From the NCBI GenBank assembly GCA_964486155.1, contig CAZAKQ010000001.1:1-64000 (forward strand): a stretch of DNA of 64,000 nucleotides. Direction: 5' to 3'. A model generated the notes under the pieces. That model saw only the letters and a program-made list of their open reading frames with translations, had not been told where the DNA came from and did no database searches. This document shows, in pieces, positions 17,082 through 26,703 of the stretch (its first letter is position 1; each line of letters begins with the position of its first letter). The position numbers and the translations under genes were made by a program. This DNA is from JAHITU01 sp964486155 (lineage in GTDB: Bacteria > Patescibacteriota > Minisyncoccia > Phycocordibacterales > UBA12079).

Positions 17082-17087
17082 TATACT
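17082..17087 (+). promoter_or_regulatory. -10 box of a putative leaderless rnr mRNA
   Basis: TATACT ends 7 nt before the rnr ATG at 17095, with no Shine-Dalgarno possible between them. Confidence 0.5.
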
Positions 17088-17094
17088 ATGAAAC

Positions 17095-19074
17095 ATGAGT
17101 AAAAAACATAATACGCCTCATCGGCATACAAGAAATAAATCAAAGAACAAAAAATCTAAACAAATAGAAATTTTTGAAGGAAATATTATTGTAACTGGAA
17201 AAAAAAGAGGATTTTTAAAAACAGAAAAAGGAGATATTGAAATCTCTGATTTTAATTTAAATACTGCTTTAAATGGAGACATTGTAAGAGTCGAAATTTC
17301 AGGCTCAAAAAAGAAGCAAAAAATTAAAGTTGTTGAAATAATAGAACGATCTAAAAAAAGATTTGTAGGAACTCTAGGAAAAGACAACCAAGGATATTTT
17401 TTAATTGCTGACGATCCAAAATTTTATCCCCACTTAGTAATAACAGATTTTTCTGATTTGGATGTAGCACGTCCAAGTCAAGATGTAAAGATTTTAGTTG
17501 AAATGAATATATGGGATAACCCTAAAAAAGATCCTACTGGGAAAATTATAAAAATTATAGGACATAAAGGAGACAATGAAACTGAAATGCAATCTATTTT
17601 ATACGAAAAAGGTTTTGAGCCTGGCTTTCCTGATGGAGTAGAAACTGAAGCTGAAAAAATATCTAAACAAGCTCAAAAAGATTTTGAACAAGAAATTCCA
17701 AAACGAAAAGATTTTCGAGATAGAATCACTTTTACCATTGATCCAGACGATGCTAAAGATTTTGATGATGCCTTATCTTTCAAAAAATTAGATAATGGAG
17801 ATTTTGAAGTTGGAATTCATATTGCTGATGTTACTCACTATGTTGGAATTGACTCTAAAATAGACAAAGAAGCTACTGAAAGATGTACTTCTGTATATTT
17901 AGTTGATCGTACAATCCCCATGCTTCCTGAAGTACTTTCAAATGATTTATGTTCTTTAAATCCTAATGAAGATAAATTAACTTACTCAGCTGTTTTTATA
18001 ATGAGTAAAAATGCGAAAGTTAAAGAAAGTTGGTTTGGAGAAACCATTATTCATTCAGACAAAAGATTTACTTACAAAAACGCTCAAGAAACTTTAGATA
18101 AAAAAGAAGGAGAATTTTATGAGGAACTAAAAACTCTAAATGATTTAGCCCTAATATTACGAGAAAAAAGAATCCAACAAGGTTCAATGTCTTTCAGTTC
18201 AAATGAACATAAATTTATTTTAGATGAAAAAGGGAAAGCAATTGATGTAGTAGAAAAAGAAATAATGGAAACTAATGAATTAATTGAAGATTTTATGCTT
18301 TTAGCTAACAGAGAAGTAGCTGGTTATATCACAAACAGAGAAGAAGAATTAAACACTGATCTTCCTTTTGTTTATCGTATTCATGATATTCCTAAAGCTG
18401 ATCAAATTCATGAGTTATCTGATTTTTTGAAAACTATTGGTTTTAATTTAAAAATAAAAGACAATAAAATTTCTTCTAGAGAATTAAATGATGTCTTAGA
18501 AAAAATAGAAGGATTGCCTGAAGAAGATTTGATTTCTACTGCTATGCTTAGATCTATGGCAAAGGCAATTTATTCTGTAAATAATATTGGTCATTTTAGT
18601 TTAGGTTTTAAACACTATACTCACTTTACATCCCCTATTCGTCGTTATCCAGATATGATGGTGCATCGTTTAATGAAAAATTATTTAGCTGGGAAAAATC
18701 TTTCTCCTCGTTCAGTCAAAAAATACAAAGAACTAACTTCAAAATCTACTCAACAAGAAATTGCTGCTGTAAACGCAGAAAGAGCTTCTACAAAATATAA
18801 ATTCGTAGAATTAATGTCAGATAAAATAGGTCAAGAATTTGAAGGAATCATTTCTGGTATTACTAAATGGGGGGTTTATGTTCAAATAGAAAACGGCGCT
18901 GAAGGAATGATTAGTGTTCGTTCTCTACAAGATGATTATTATCAATTAGACACCAAACACTATTCTCTAGTAGGACAAAAAAACGGTTCTAAATATACCC
19001 TTGGAGACAAAATAAAAGTGAGATTAATCAAAACCAACCTAGACAAACAAATTATTGATTTTGAGTTAGTTTAA
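17095..19074 (+). CDS. rnr: Ribonuclease R
   Basis: RNase R is a 3'-5' exoribonuclease that digests structured RNA. A lysine-rich start (1-25) precedes cold-shock domains, the RNB catalytic domain with the metal-binding TIDPDDAKDFDDA (214-226), and a C-terminal S1 domain (GIISGITKWGVYVQIENGAEGMI). Length 659 aa is short for the family because the long basic tail is absent. Residues 121-128 (DLDVARPS) are encoded by a degenerate palindrome and match the inserted peptides of Dus and FtsQ. It starts with a leaderless-type promoter, and its last 23 bases overlap the convergent RHS gene. Confidence 0.94.
   Translation: MSKKHNTPHRHTRNKSKNKKSKQIEIFEGNIIVTGKKRGFLKTEKGDIEISDFNLNTALNGDIVRVEISGSKKKQKIKVVEIIERSKKRFVGTLGKDNQGYFLIADDPKFYPHLVITDFSDLDVARPSQDVKILVEMNIWDNPKKDPTGKIIKIIGHKGDNETEMQSILYEKGFEPGFPDGVETEAEKISKQAQKDFEQEIPKRKDFRDRITFTIDPDDAKDFDDALSFKKLDNGDFEVGIHIADVTHYVGIDSKIDKEATERCTSVYLVDRTIPMLPEVLSNDLCSLNPNEDKLTYSAVFIMSKNAKVKESWFGETIIHSDKRFTYKNAQETLDKKEGEFYEELKTLNDLALILREKRIQQGSMSFSSNEHKFILDEKGKAIDVVEKEIMETNELIEDFMLLANREVAGYITNREEELNTDLPFVYRIHDIPKADQIHELSDFLKTIGFNLKIKDNKISSRELNDVLEKIEGLPEEDLISTAMLRSMAKAIYSVNNIGHFSLGFKHYTHFTSPIRRYPDMMVHRLMKNYLAGKNLSPRSVKKYKELTSKSTQQEIAAVNAERASTKYKFVELMSDKIGQEFEGIISGITKWGVYVQIENGAEGMISVRSLQDDYYQLDTKHYSLVGQKNGSKYTLGDKIKVRLIKTNLDKQIIDFELV
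17458..17482. repeat. In-frame palindromic element inside rnr
   Basis: TTGGATGTAGCACGTCCAAG matches the dus element read on the coding strand (TTGGACGTCGCACGTCCAAG) at all but two bases. The palindrome has decayed slightly. It encodes LDVARPS in the cold-shock region. Confidence 0.75.
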
Positions 19075-22000
19075 AAATTACTACTCTATTTCCTTCAACA
19101 GTCGCCAGCAACTCACCTGTCATTGGATTAAAGATATGTTTTGTAGTGGTTGCATTACTTATATTGTAATACATATTAGGGTAAGTTGTTGTAGCTGTAC
19201 CGTTTCCTTTGATTATTCTTATATTTTCATGATCATAAGCATAATAATCTATATTTGAATCTACATTAGATGATATTAATCTATCTCTCCAATTCCAAAA
19301 ATAAGAATCAGATCCTATTCCTGTTACATTTCCATTATTATCATAAGTATAAGTTGTTCCATTAATATCTGTGACTGCTTGAGGGTTAGCATAACCTGTT
19401 TCTCCATAAGTGTAAGCTCCTTGATCAGATTTGTTTGTTATGTTTCCTATTGCGTTGTAGGTATATGTTCGTGAGAATGGATTACTATTAGATTGTGTAG
19501 TTGAAGCTGAAGTTAAACGATAAAGGTCGTCATAGTCGAAAATGATTGTTTTTTCTGTATCTGTGTCTGAAACATCTACTATTTGAGTGATGTTACCCAT
19601 ATTATCATGTTCATAAGTAAAATATTGAGCTTTAGTACTTGTAGCTGCTGACGTTAATACAAATGTAGAAGTTGCTGTACTCCAAGATCCTTCAGTAACA
19701 GAATCATCCCATAATTTAATTCGCCAATAATATAAAGTACTAGATGCTAAAGCAGAACCTCCATAAGAAATATCAGCAATTCTGGTTCCTTCTGGAGTAG
19801 AACTTGCTAATGTTGTCTTAGTACTATCCCAATAAATTGATGAAAAATCCGTACTTGTAGCAACTTGAATTTGATAATCTGTAGCTATATCTCCAGAGTC
19901 TGGATCATTGTATATCGCTGAAAATTCTGGAGTATTATCTATTACTTCTGTTGGATTTGTCAAACTTTCAGTTTTTAAACTAGTTGGTTCCAATGGAGCT
20001 GAATTTCCTACTAAATGAACTACCGTCAATTTTGGGTCTTGTGATGTTCCAGAATAATCTGCCGAAGAGAATCTAGCTAAATTTATTTTTTCTGAAGCTG
20101 GTATAACATCTATAATATCGTGACCTTCTCTAAAACCATATTTACTTATACCTATCTTTGAAATTTCTGAAATACCAGTTGAATTTAAAGACCAATCATT
20201 ATAACTTGAAGTACTCATATCACCTAAATCAATTCTATCACTACTATCATGCATTTCAGTAGGACCGTTAATAGAATCACCAACTTGATCATAATCTCCA
20301 CTAGAAAAAGAAGTATTATATTCCGGACTTGAAGAAACTATAGCCACAAAATCATCTCCATCATTATCTTCATCTTCTATAAGTGTATTATATAAAGACA
20401 CGGTAACTTCATCTATAGTATCATTATCAGGAATAGAAGAAGTATCAAATAAAATTAAACCTCTTCTAATACTAACTTTATCTCCTGTGCTAGTATTTCT
20501 AGACTGTGAATCAATATATGTCGCACTATCGTTACAACCTTGATTTGCAGATGTAGCATCATGTACTGTATCCCATGAAGTCCCATCATATCTACAAAAA
20601 CCATCAACTGATGTACTTTCGGTATCAGCATCTGGATAAAAAGTTGTTGTAGTATCTGTATATACAGGATATATAGGAGATTCTTCAAAAAACTTTTTGG
20701 GTAATATTTTAGTAAGAATATAAGAATTATTATCTTTGAGTTCTATATTTACCTGAATAGGTTCAATATTTCTTTTTTTGGTTTCTTTTCTATCTACATT
20801 TGTATACTCTAAATTACTATCCCATAATAAAAATTCATAAAAACCAAATCCTCTCATCTTAGACTCTTTTTTATTAATTTTTAAAAATTTATTTTTAGAA
20901 ACCTTTAATATCCCTTCTTTTTTCCACTTTTTCTTCTTATCTTTTTCTTGATTAAATTCAACTTCATCTGAATACGAAATATTAAATGAATAATTTAATT
21001 TTGATGGATTTGAGTTAATTCTTACTAATTTCTCAAGACGTGGTATTCTACCAAAATCAACATAATAAATTAAATCTCCTTCTGGATATGCCCCTTCATA
21101 AACAACATAATTAACATTTTTTTGCAACCCTGTTGGAGTCATTAAATTTCCTCTTTCAATTCTTCCTACAACATCATAAACATCAATAGCTTGAATCGAC
21201 ATATCTATCGATTTTTCATTTATAGTTTTGTTTTCAAAAACATTCCATCTATTATTATTATGCATAACAGCTACACCAACTGAACGTTCAGGAACAAAAA
21301 CTTCAAACGGAGAATTAATCATTTCAAATCCTTTTACGGTAGAAGTCGATACAGCTATTGGAACAAAATCTGTATTTATTTCTTGCCATCCATAAAAAGT
21401 TTTATAATTTATCCATTTTGAATGAAATTCTGTTTTAAATTTTAATACCTCTCCTTTTTCATTAAATTCAATAGGTTCTGAATTATAATTCCAACCTTTT
21501 TTAATTTTACTAGTTTCTTCAGCATAAGCCACTTTTGTTCCTAAAATATTTTCTAAAACAAAGAATCCTATTTTACTTAATGAATTATTTACTTTAGCAA
21601 AAAATAAACTTTTTAAATTTTCATTAAAACCAGTTGAACCTGTAAAAGGAACACTTTCATCAAATACAGGGCTGTTATTTTCTGTTATATCATTTTCATT
21701 TGTAGTTTCATCTGTATAACCATTATTTAATTTCCAGTATCCTTGTAAACCAGTTTCATCCCCATTTAATTCATTCTGATAGTTGTTAGATATTTCTGTT
21801 GAAGTTCTAACAGTATTCCAAACTCTAATTTCATCTATAAGACCATCAAAAAAATGTGTAGAAGCTACAAGAGTTCCTATTCTAAACGGTGCTGTTCCAT
21901 TATAAACAGAATTATTTAAAGACGTTTGAGTTGAACCTTGTTGAGAACCATTTAAATAAAATTTAACCTCTTTTGCAGAAGCATCATAAGTTACAGCAAC

Positions 22001-24550
22001 ATGCTTCCAAGTACCTTCTCCTAAATCAACATTTACATAATTTGATCCATCCCAATTATTTCCTGCATCTTCAATATAAGTGTAGAATTCCAAATTACTT
22101 GATCTATCTCTATAACCAAATTGATAACTTCTATTTGAACTTTGGTCATCTTTTGTTATTAATGGATAAGTAGATCCACTAGGTGCTGTTTCAATCTTTA
22201 CCCAAGCTTCAAAAGTAAAATCACCTATAATATCTAACCCTGTTTGATTAGCATCTGTAATTGAAAGATATTGACTTGAATTTCTTTCTAAGTCAAGACT
22301 GTAGGTATTAGAATTCATAATTGAAGAATCTACATCAGTATTAGTTTCAATTTTTTGTAAATGATAACCAGTAGAAGTTGCGTATTCATAAGAAGATTCT
22401 ACTCCATTTCCAAATTGAATAAAATCTTTTTGTTTAGAAGAATGATAATCAATACCATTAACAATTGAATCTTGAGTACTTGTTCCTACCTCACTATATG
22501 AAACTTCTTCCAACAATCCGGCTATGTTGTAAGTATAGGTAACTTTAGAACTATCTGGATAAATTATTTCTGTTTTATTCCCTTGTCTGTCATACTCAAA
22601 TTCTGTTTCAAAAATATTAATTCCTATTTCTCGAATTTCTTTAGCAATATAGCCCCAAAGATTATATTCATATTTAGTCATAACATCAGTTGTTGTAGCT
22701 GAACAGAGTCTTCCTATTCCATTAGTACACCAATCGTATTCATATAAAATTTCTGTTCCTCCTTGCCCTATATAATCTTCAGTCAAGATGCGACTATTAT
22801 CGTCAAAAGTATAATTTACAGTTTGACTTTTAGGATCTGTTTTAGAAGTCAGATTGTTTGTATCATCATAAGAATAACTCCAAGAACCATAAGTTTCGTC
22901 TGCTGAATCATGTAAATCCTGTGCAGTTAATCTTCGTCCTGCTCCATCATAAGTGAAATTCCTAACATTACTTAAAGCATCTGTAATCTTTGTAAGTTTT
23001 TTGTTCTCGTCATATTCATATTCTGTTGTATAAGTGCTTACTCCATTATGTTCATCAACTGTTATTAAATTATCAAAAGCATCTTTAGTAAAATCTTTTG
23101 TGTTACTTTCTCTGTCTGTAATTATAGTTTCCCATTGATCGTAAGAATAAGTTTCTGTTCCTTGAGCATTAATAATTGTTTTAGGTCGTTTTAGTGAATC
23201 ATAGGTATAAGTAGTCAAAAGATTTGAATCTGTTGTCATTGTGGTTTTAGATGTTCCTGTACTTTGATATGGTAAAGATTCTTTGTATAATAATCCTCTA
23301 TTATCATATTGAAAATCTTTTACAGAGAAATTATTTATATCTTCCATTTCAGCCCTTTCTTGAATAATTCTATCTAATCCATCAAGATAAACATATTTAT
23401 CAATGGATATAGTACTATCCAAATAATTAGTTTCCTGGACCTTTCGAGAACCAACAATATCAGTATAAACAAAAGCAGTTTTAGTAATTAAAGATGAAGG
23501 AGTATCTAAATCAGATATCTTTTCTGTTTTCACACGATCAACTCCATCATAAATTGTTTCTTGTATAAAACCATTAGGATCAATAATCTTTTTTATTTTG
23601 CCAGAAGTATAATCGTAATAATAATCCGTACTCTGATTTAGAGGATTAGTTGAAGTCGCTACATATAAATTTTCCTCATCATAAACGTATGTTGTTTCTT
23701 TATCTCTCCCATCTGTATCTTGAGTAACCAAACCATAAGTATTATATGTTTTCTCTGTTGTTATATATGAAGTATCACTTTTCCATACTTCTTTTTTAGT
23801 TTCATTTCCCTCATCAATATTTCCATGAGTTAAATCATCATAATAATATTTTATTTCCTTAACTTTATTACTATTTTGATCAATAACTGTTTCCTGAGAA
23901 GGCTTTGCTATCACATCACTAGTACTTGTACTTGAAGCATAACTAATATCAGTTGTTATTTTATCACTACCTGTATCAGTGAAAGTTCCATTAACTGAAC
24001 CTGTTACCTCTCCCCATTCTATTTTCTGAGTTAAATTACCATTAGTATTATCGTAAGTATAAGCTTCTGCCTTATCTTTATGATCTGCATCTCCATCATA
24101 ATCAAGATTAATTTGTTGAGTTAATTTAACAAAATCTCTATCTGCACCTAAATTATATTTCTCCCACTTATTTATAATTTTTGTATACAAATTATCAGAA
24201 TCATCATAAATTTCTTCTAAATATTTTCTTCCTATTTTAGAAACATCATCACTATATTCTCCATTAGTTGAATCAGTTGTGTTACCTTGATGATAATATG
24301 TTTTTAATTCATTTCCATCTGGATCTGTTTTTGTAATAATATTAAATCCTGCAAATTTCTTATCTGTAAAATCATTGAAATAATAATCTGCTCCTTCATA
24401 AACAAAAGATTCAGTAGAAGTAGCAACACCATCAAATTTTGCAATAGATTGAACTGTAATTACTGGAAAAGGAGCATCTGTATTAAAAAGATCACCACTA
24501 CCATCTTTATATGAATGAGAACCTGCATAAGAGAAAGTTGTTCTAGTTCC
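19052..24550 (-). pseudogene. RHS/YD-repeat surface protein, C-terminal part after an in-frame stop
   Basis: This is the downstream 1832 codons of a giant SpvB/RHS protein, in the same frame as the part upstream of TAA 24551-24553. The first internal ATG is at 24190. In order: many YD repeats (for example YTYDNNGNV, YEYDENKKLTKI), a LamG-type domain (FTFEAWVKI to GLIDEIRVW), a linker with AYAEE, a DNRLRE-like module, a fibronectin-like segment, and a few last YD repeats. The end ATVEGNRVV runs into antisense rnr sequence, so the usual RHS core end and any C-terminal toxin are absent. Either a truncated cell-surface protein or a decaying gene. Confidence 0.8.
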
Positions 24551-24553
24551 TTA
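24551..24553 (-). other. In-frame TAA interrupting the RHS gene
   Basis: On the minus strand the reading is ...ACT ACA TCG TAA GGA ACT AGA ACA. Both sides are in one frame, and the flanking protein (LLSTVTTS / GTRTTFSYAGS) matches the usual SpvB-RHS junction without a missing residue. A CAA-to-TAA change would explain it. Confidence 0.85.
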
Positions 24554-26629
24554 CGATGTAGTAACAGTAGAAAGTAAGTCTGCTTTTTTCCCATTATTGA
24601 TATATGCCTTACTATCATCAACTGATGTGTTGTCATAATAAGTACCAATCCAATCAGGCATCATATCACCATTTACATCAAATAATCGCCAACCTCTATC
24701 TTTATTTCCACCTGATTGCCAAGCAGTAAAGTATGCATCATCACTCGGAAAAGTTGTAGTATAAGAAGAAAAACCTGTACCAGTGTTGATATATACAGTT
24801 TGAGTTAATTGGTTAGATTGATTGTTAAAAGCGTGAACAATATCAGTTAAACCATCTCCATTAAAATCAACAAGGCGATAACCCATATCTTGATGTTCGT
24901 CAGAAAAATATGCTGGAATAGTTGAAGAAGCTGAAGATCCAACAAAATCATTTCCTGTGTTTATATTTATTTCTTTATTACTGTAAGAGACACTAGAAAT
25001 GGTGTAATAATAAGATTCAAATGAATCTGTTAATCCATCCCCATTAAAATCACCAAGGCGAGGATCTGTTGCCTGTATTTTATGACCCATATCAGTATTT
25101 CTAGTCCAACCACCTCCTATCCCATCTACTGCTAAATCTGCATAAGAACTACGAACAATATCAACAAGACCATCATTATTTACATCAAAAAGCATTTTTA
25201 CTGGATCTGAACCTCCATACCAATTACTAAAATAAAAACCATCGGCTATATCTTCTGTTGAAGAAGCATGTTCAGTAAATGCAGATCCTGAAGAAATAAA
25301 TATCTTTTTAAATTGTTTATTTTCTGTTTCGGTATTATTTGGATAATCTGTGTCATAAGCATGAAAAAGATCCATTAGTCCATCACCGTCTACATCTCCT
25401 AGCCGAAGGCCAAAATCATTAGCATTTGGTGTATATTCTTTCAAAAAACAAGCATCTTCTGGAAGTGCTGGTCCTCCATTAGTATTCCATCCAGAACCAG
25501 TATTTAAATCACAGCTACTTATACAAGTATAATCATATCCTATAGCCTGCCCTCTAACAATATCAACTAATCCATCACCATTAATATCAGCAATTCTTAC
25601 TCCCGCAGCAGGTCCCAACTCAGAATCAATAAAACTAGTTTCCCAGTTAGAATCTTCTGTAAAACTAATATTAGACTTTTGATAAGTCATAGTAGTTGCT
25701 GGCAAAATTATAGTATTGTTCTCTTCGTCTTTTCCAGTTTCTGTTATAGTTCCAAGCATTGAGCGAACACCATTATCCCCTGTTATATAATTTAACTCAT
25801 ATTTTCGAACCCAACTACTATCAATTTTTACTTGAATTTCATCTATTCTATAATTTGAAGTAATAGCATATCCTGTTTTATATGATGTTATCGCATCTGT
25901 ACGAGATTCACGGAGGAACTCTACTTCAAAAGGCCCATCTGTTATATCATTTCCAGTATAAGTTATTTTTGAAGGATAGATTTGTCCATCGTCTTGGTAA
26001 TATTCATACTCCATATAATTATCATTAGTATCTTTTACATTATCTACCAACCAACCATAAATTTGTGTTGAACTTGCAATGTTGTATATCTGAGAAGTTG
26101 TTGCTGTTCCAAAGTTATGTATAACACCATTTTTTGTTGTCATTTCCCATGAGTCATTTTCAAAAACATATTCATTAAAAGAACCCGATTCAAAACGAGC
26201 TCCGTATGTTTGTACTCCATTGACATCACTAATTAAAGTCAATTCTCCATCAAGAGACGATAAATAATTATCTTCGGAATATAGATTATTAATTCCGTTT
26301 TTATTTACTCGAGTAATAGACGGTATTGAAATATCCCAACCATAACCAAATACATTTGCGTTTTCTTTAGTATTAGAATTATATGAAAGAGTTAATTCTG
26401 GTTGAATTCCATTTCGTCCTGGTGGAGTTGCAAGAGGATAATCATATATAGCAGCTCCTGTATGCGCATCCATATTCACAAACGAATATGCACGATACCC
26501 ATCTAGAAAATGTGAAGCAACATTATAGTCTTCTGACTCCGCTGCCAAAATTATATTTGAGAAACAAAAACTAAAAGAAAAAACTAGTAATAAAAACAAA
26601 CCTGAACTTCTTAAAGGTACATCATTCAT
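24551..26629 (-). CDS. SpvB/FG-GAP N-terminal part of a secreted RHS protein
   Basis: This 692-aa protein has an N-terminal signal peptide (hydrophobic stretch about 10-28, then AAESED). Next comes an SpvB-type domain (PPGRNGIQPELTLSYNSN, VFGYGWDISIPSITR) and six FG-GAP/VCBS calcium-binding repeats such as ADINGDGLVDI, GDVDGDGLMDL and GDFNGDGLTDS. SpvB-RHS proteins build a cage-like shell that encloses a C-terminal effector and are exported to the cell surface. Alone, this fragment would be a secreted propeller without its shell. The TAA ending it is in frame with a further 1832 codons, so the gene is either broken or read through. Confidence 0.85.
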   Translation of the reverse strand: MNDVPLRSSGLFLLLVFSFSFCFSNIILAAESEDYNVASHFLDGYRAYSFVNMDAHTGAAIYDYPLATPPGRNGIQPELTLSYNSNTKENANVFGYGWDISIPSITRVNKNGINNLYSEDNYLSSLDGELTLISDVNGVQTYGARFESGSFNEYVFENDSWEMTTKNGVIHNFGTATTSQIYNIASSTQIYGWLVDNVKDTNDNYMEYEYYQDDGQIYPSKITYTGNDITDGPFEVEFLRESRTDAITSYKTGYAITSNYRIDEIQVKIDSSWVRKYELNYITGDNGVRSMLGTITETGKDEENNTIILPATTMTYQKSNISFTEDSNWETSFIDSELGPAAGVRIADINGDGLVDIVRGQAIGYDYTCISSCDLNTGSGWNTNGGPALPEDACFLKEYTPNANDFGLRLGDVDGDGLMDLFHAYDTDYPNNTETENKQFKKIFISSGSAFTEHASSTEDIADGFYFSNWYGGSDPVKMLFDVNNDGLVDIVRSSYADLAVDGIGGGWTRNTDMGHKIQATDPRLGDFNGDGLTDSFESYYYTISSVSYSNKEININTGNDFVGSSASSTIPAYFSDEHQDMGYRLVDFNGDGLTDIVHAFNNQSNQLTQTVYINTGTGFSSYTTTFPSDDAYFTAWQSGGNKDRGWRLFDVNGDMMPDWIGTYYDNTSVDDSKAYINNGKKADLLSTVTTS

Positions 26630-26703
26630 AATATTTTTTAAATTATTAATAAGTTTTTATTTTATTTATTTAAGTATATCACACCTATTCAAAAATAATT
26701 AAT

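Larger units (their letters stand above)
16736..17094. other. Divergent mraZ-rnr intergenic region
   Basis: No gene is visible. From left to right it holds the MraZ boxes and promoter (16740-16776), a CAATTCACAAT...CAATCAATTATCAATGAA repeat interrupted by palindrome CCGCCAACTGGCGG (about 16838-16892), a palindrome with arms ATCTATTCC and GGAATAGAT (about 16948-16986), the intact palindrome at 17002-17029, a GGACTTTATGGACTTT repeat and the rnr -10 box. Confidence 0.7.

Noticed and set aside
24551..24553. Frameshift or recoded stop codon in the RHS gene
   Set aside because: Both parts are in the same frame, so no frameshift is needed. TAA recoding is not known in this group and many other genes here end with TAA, so a point mutation or base error is the simpler reading.
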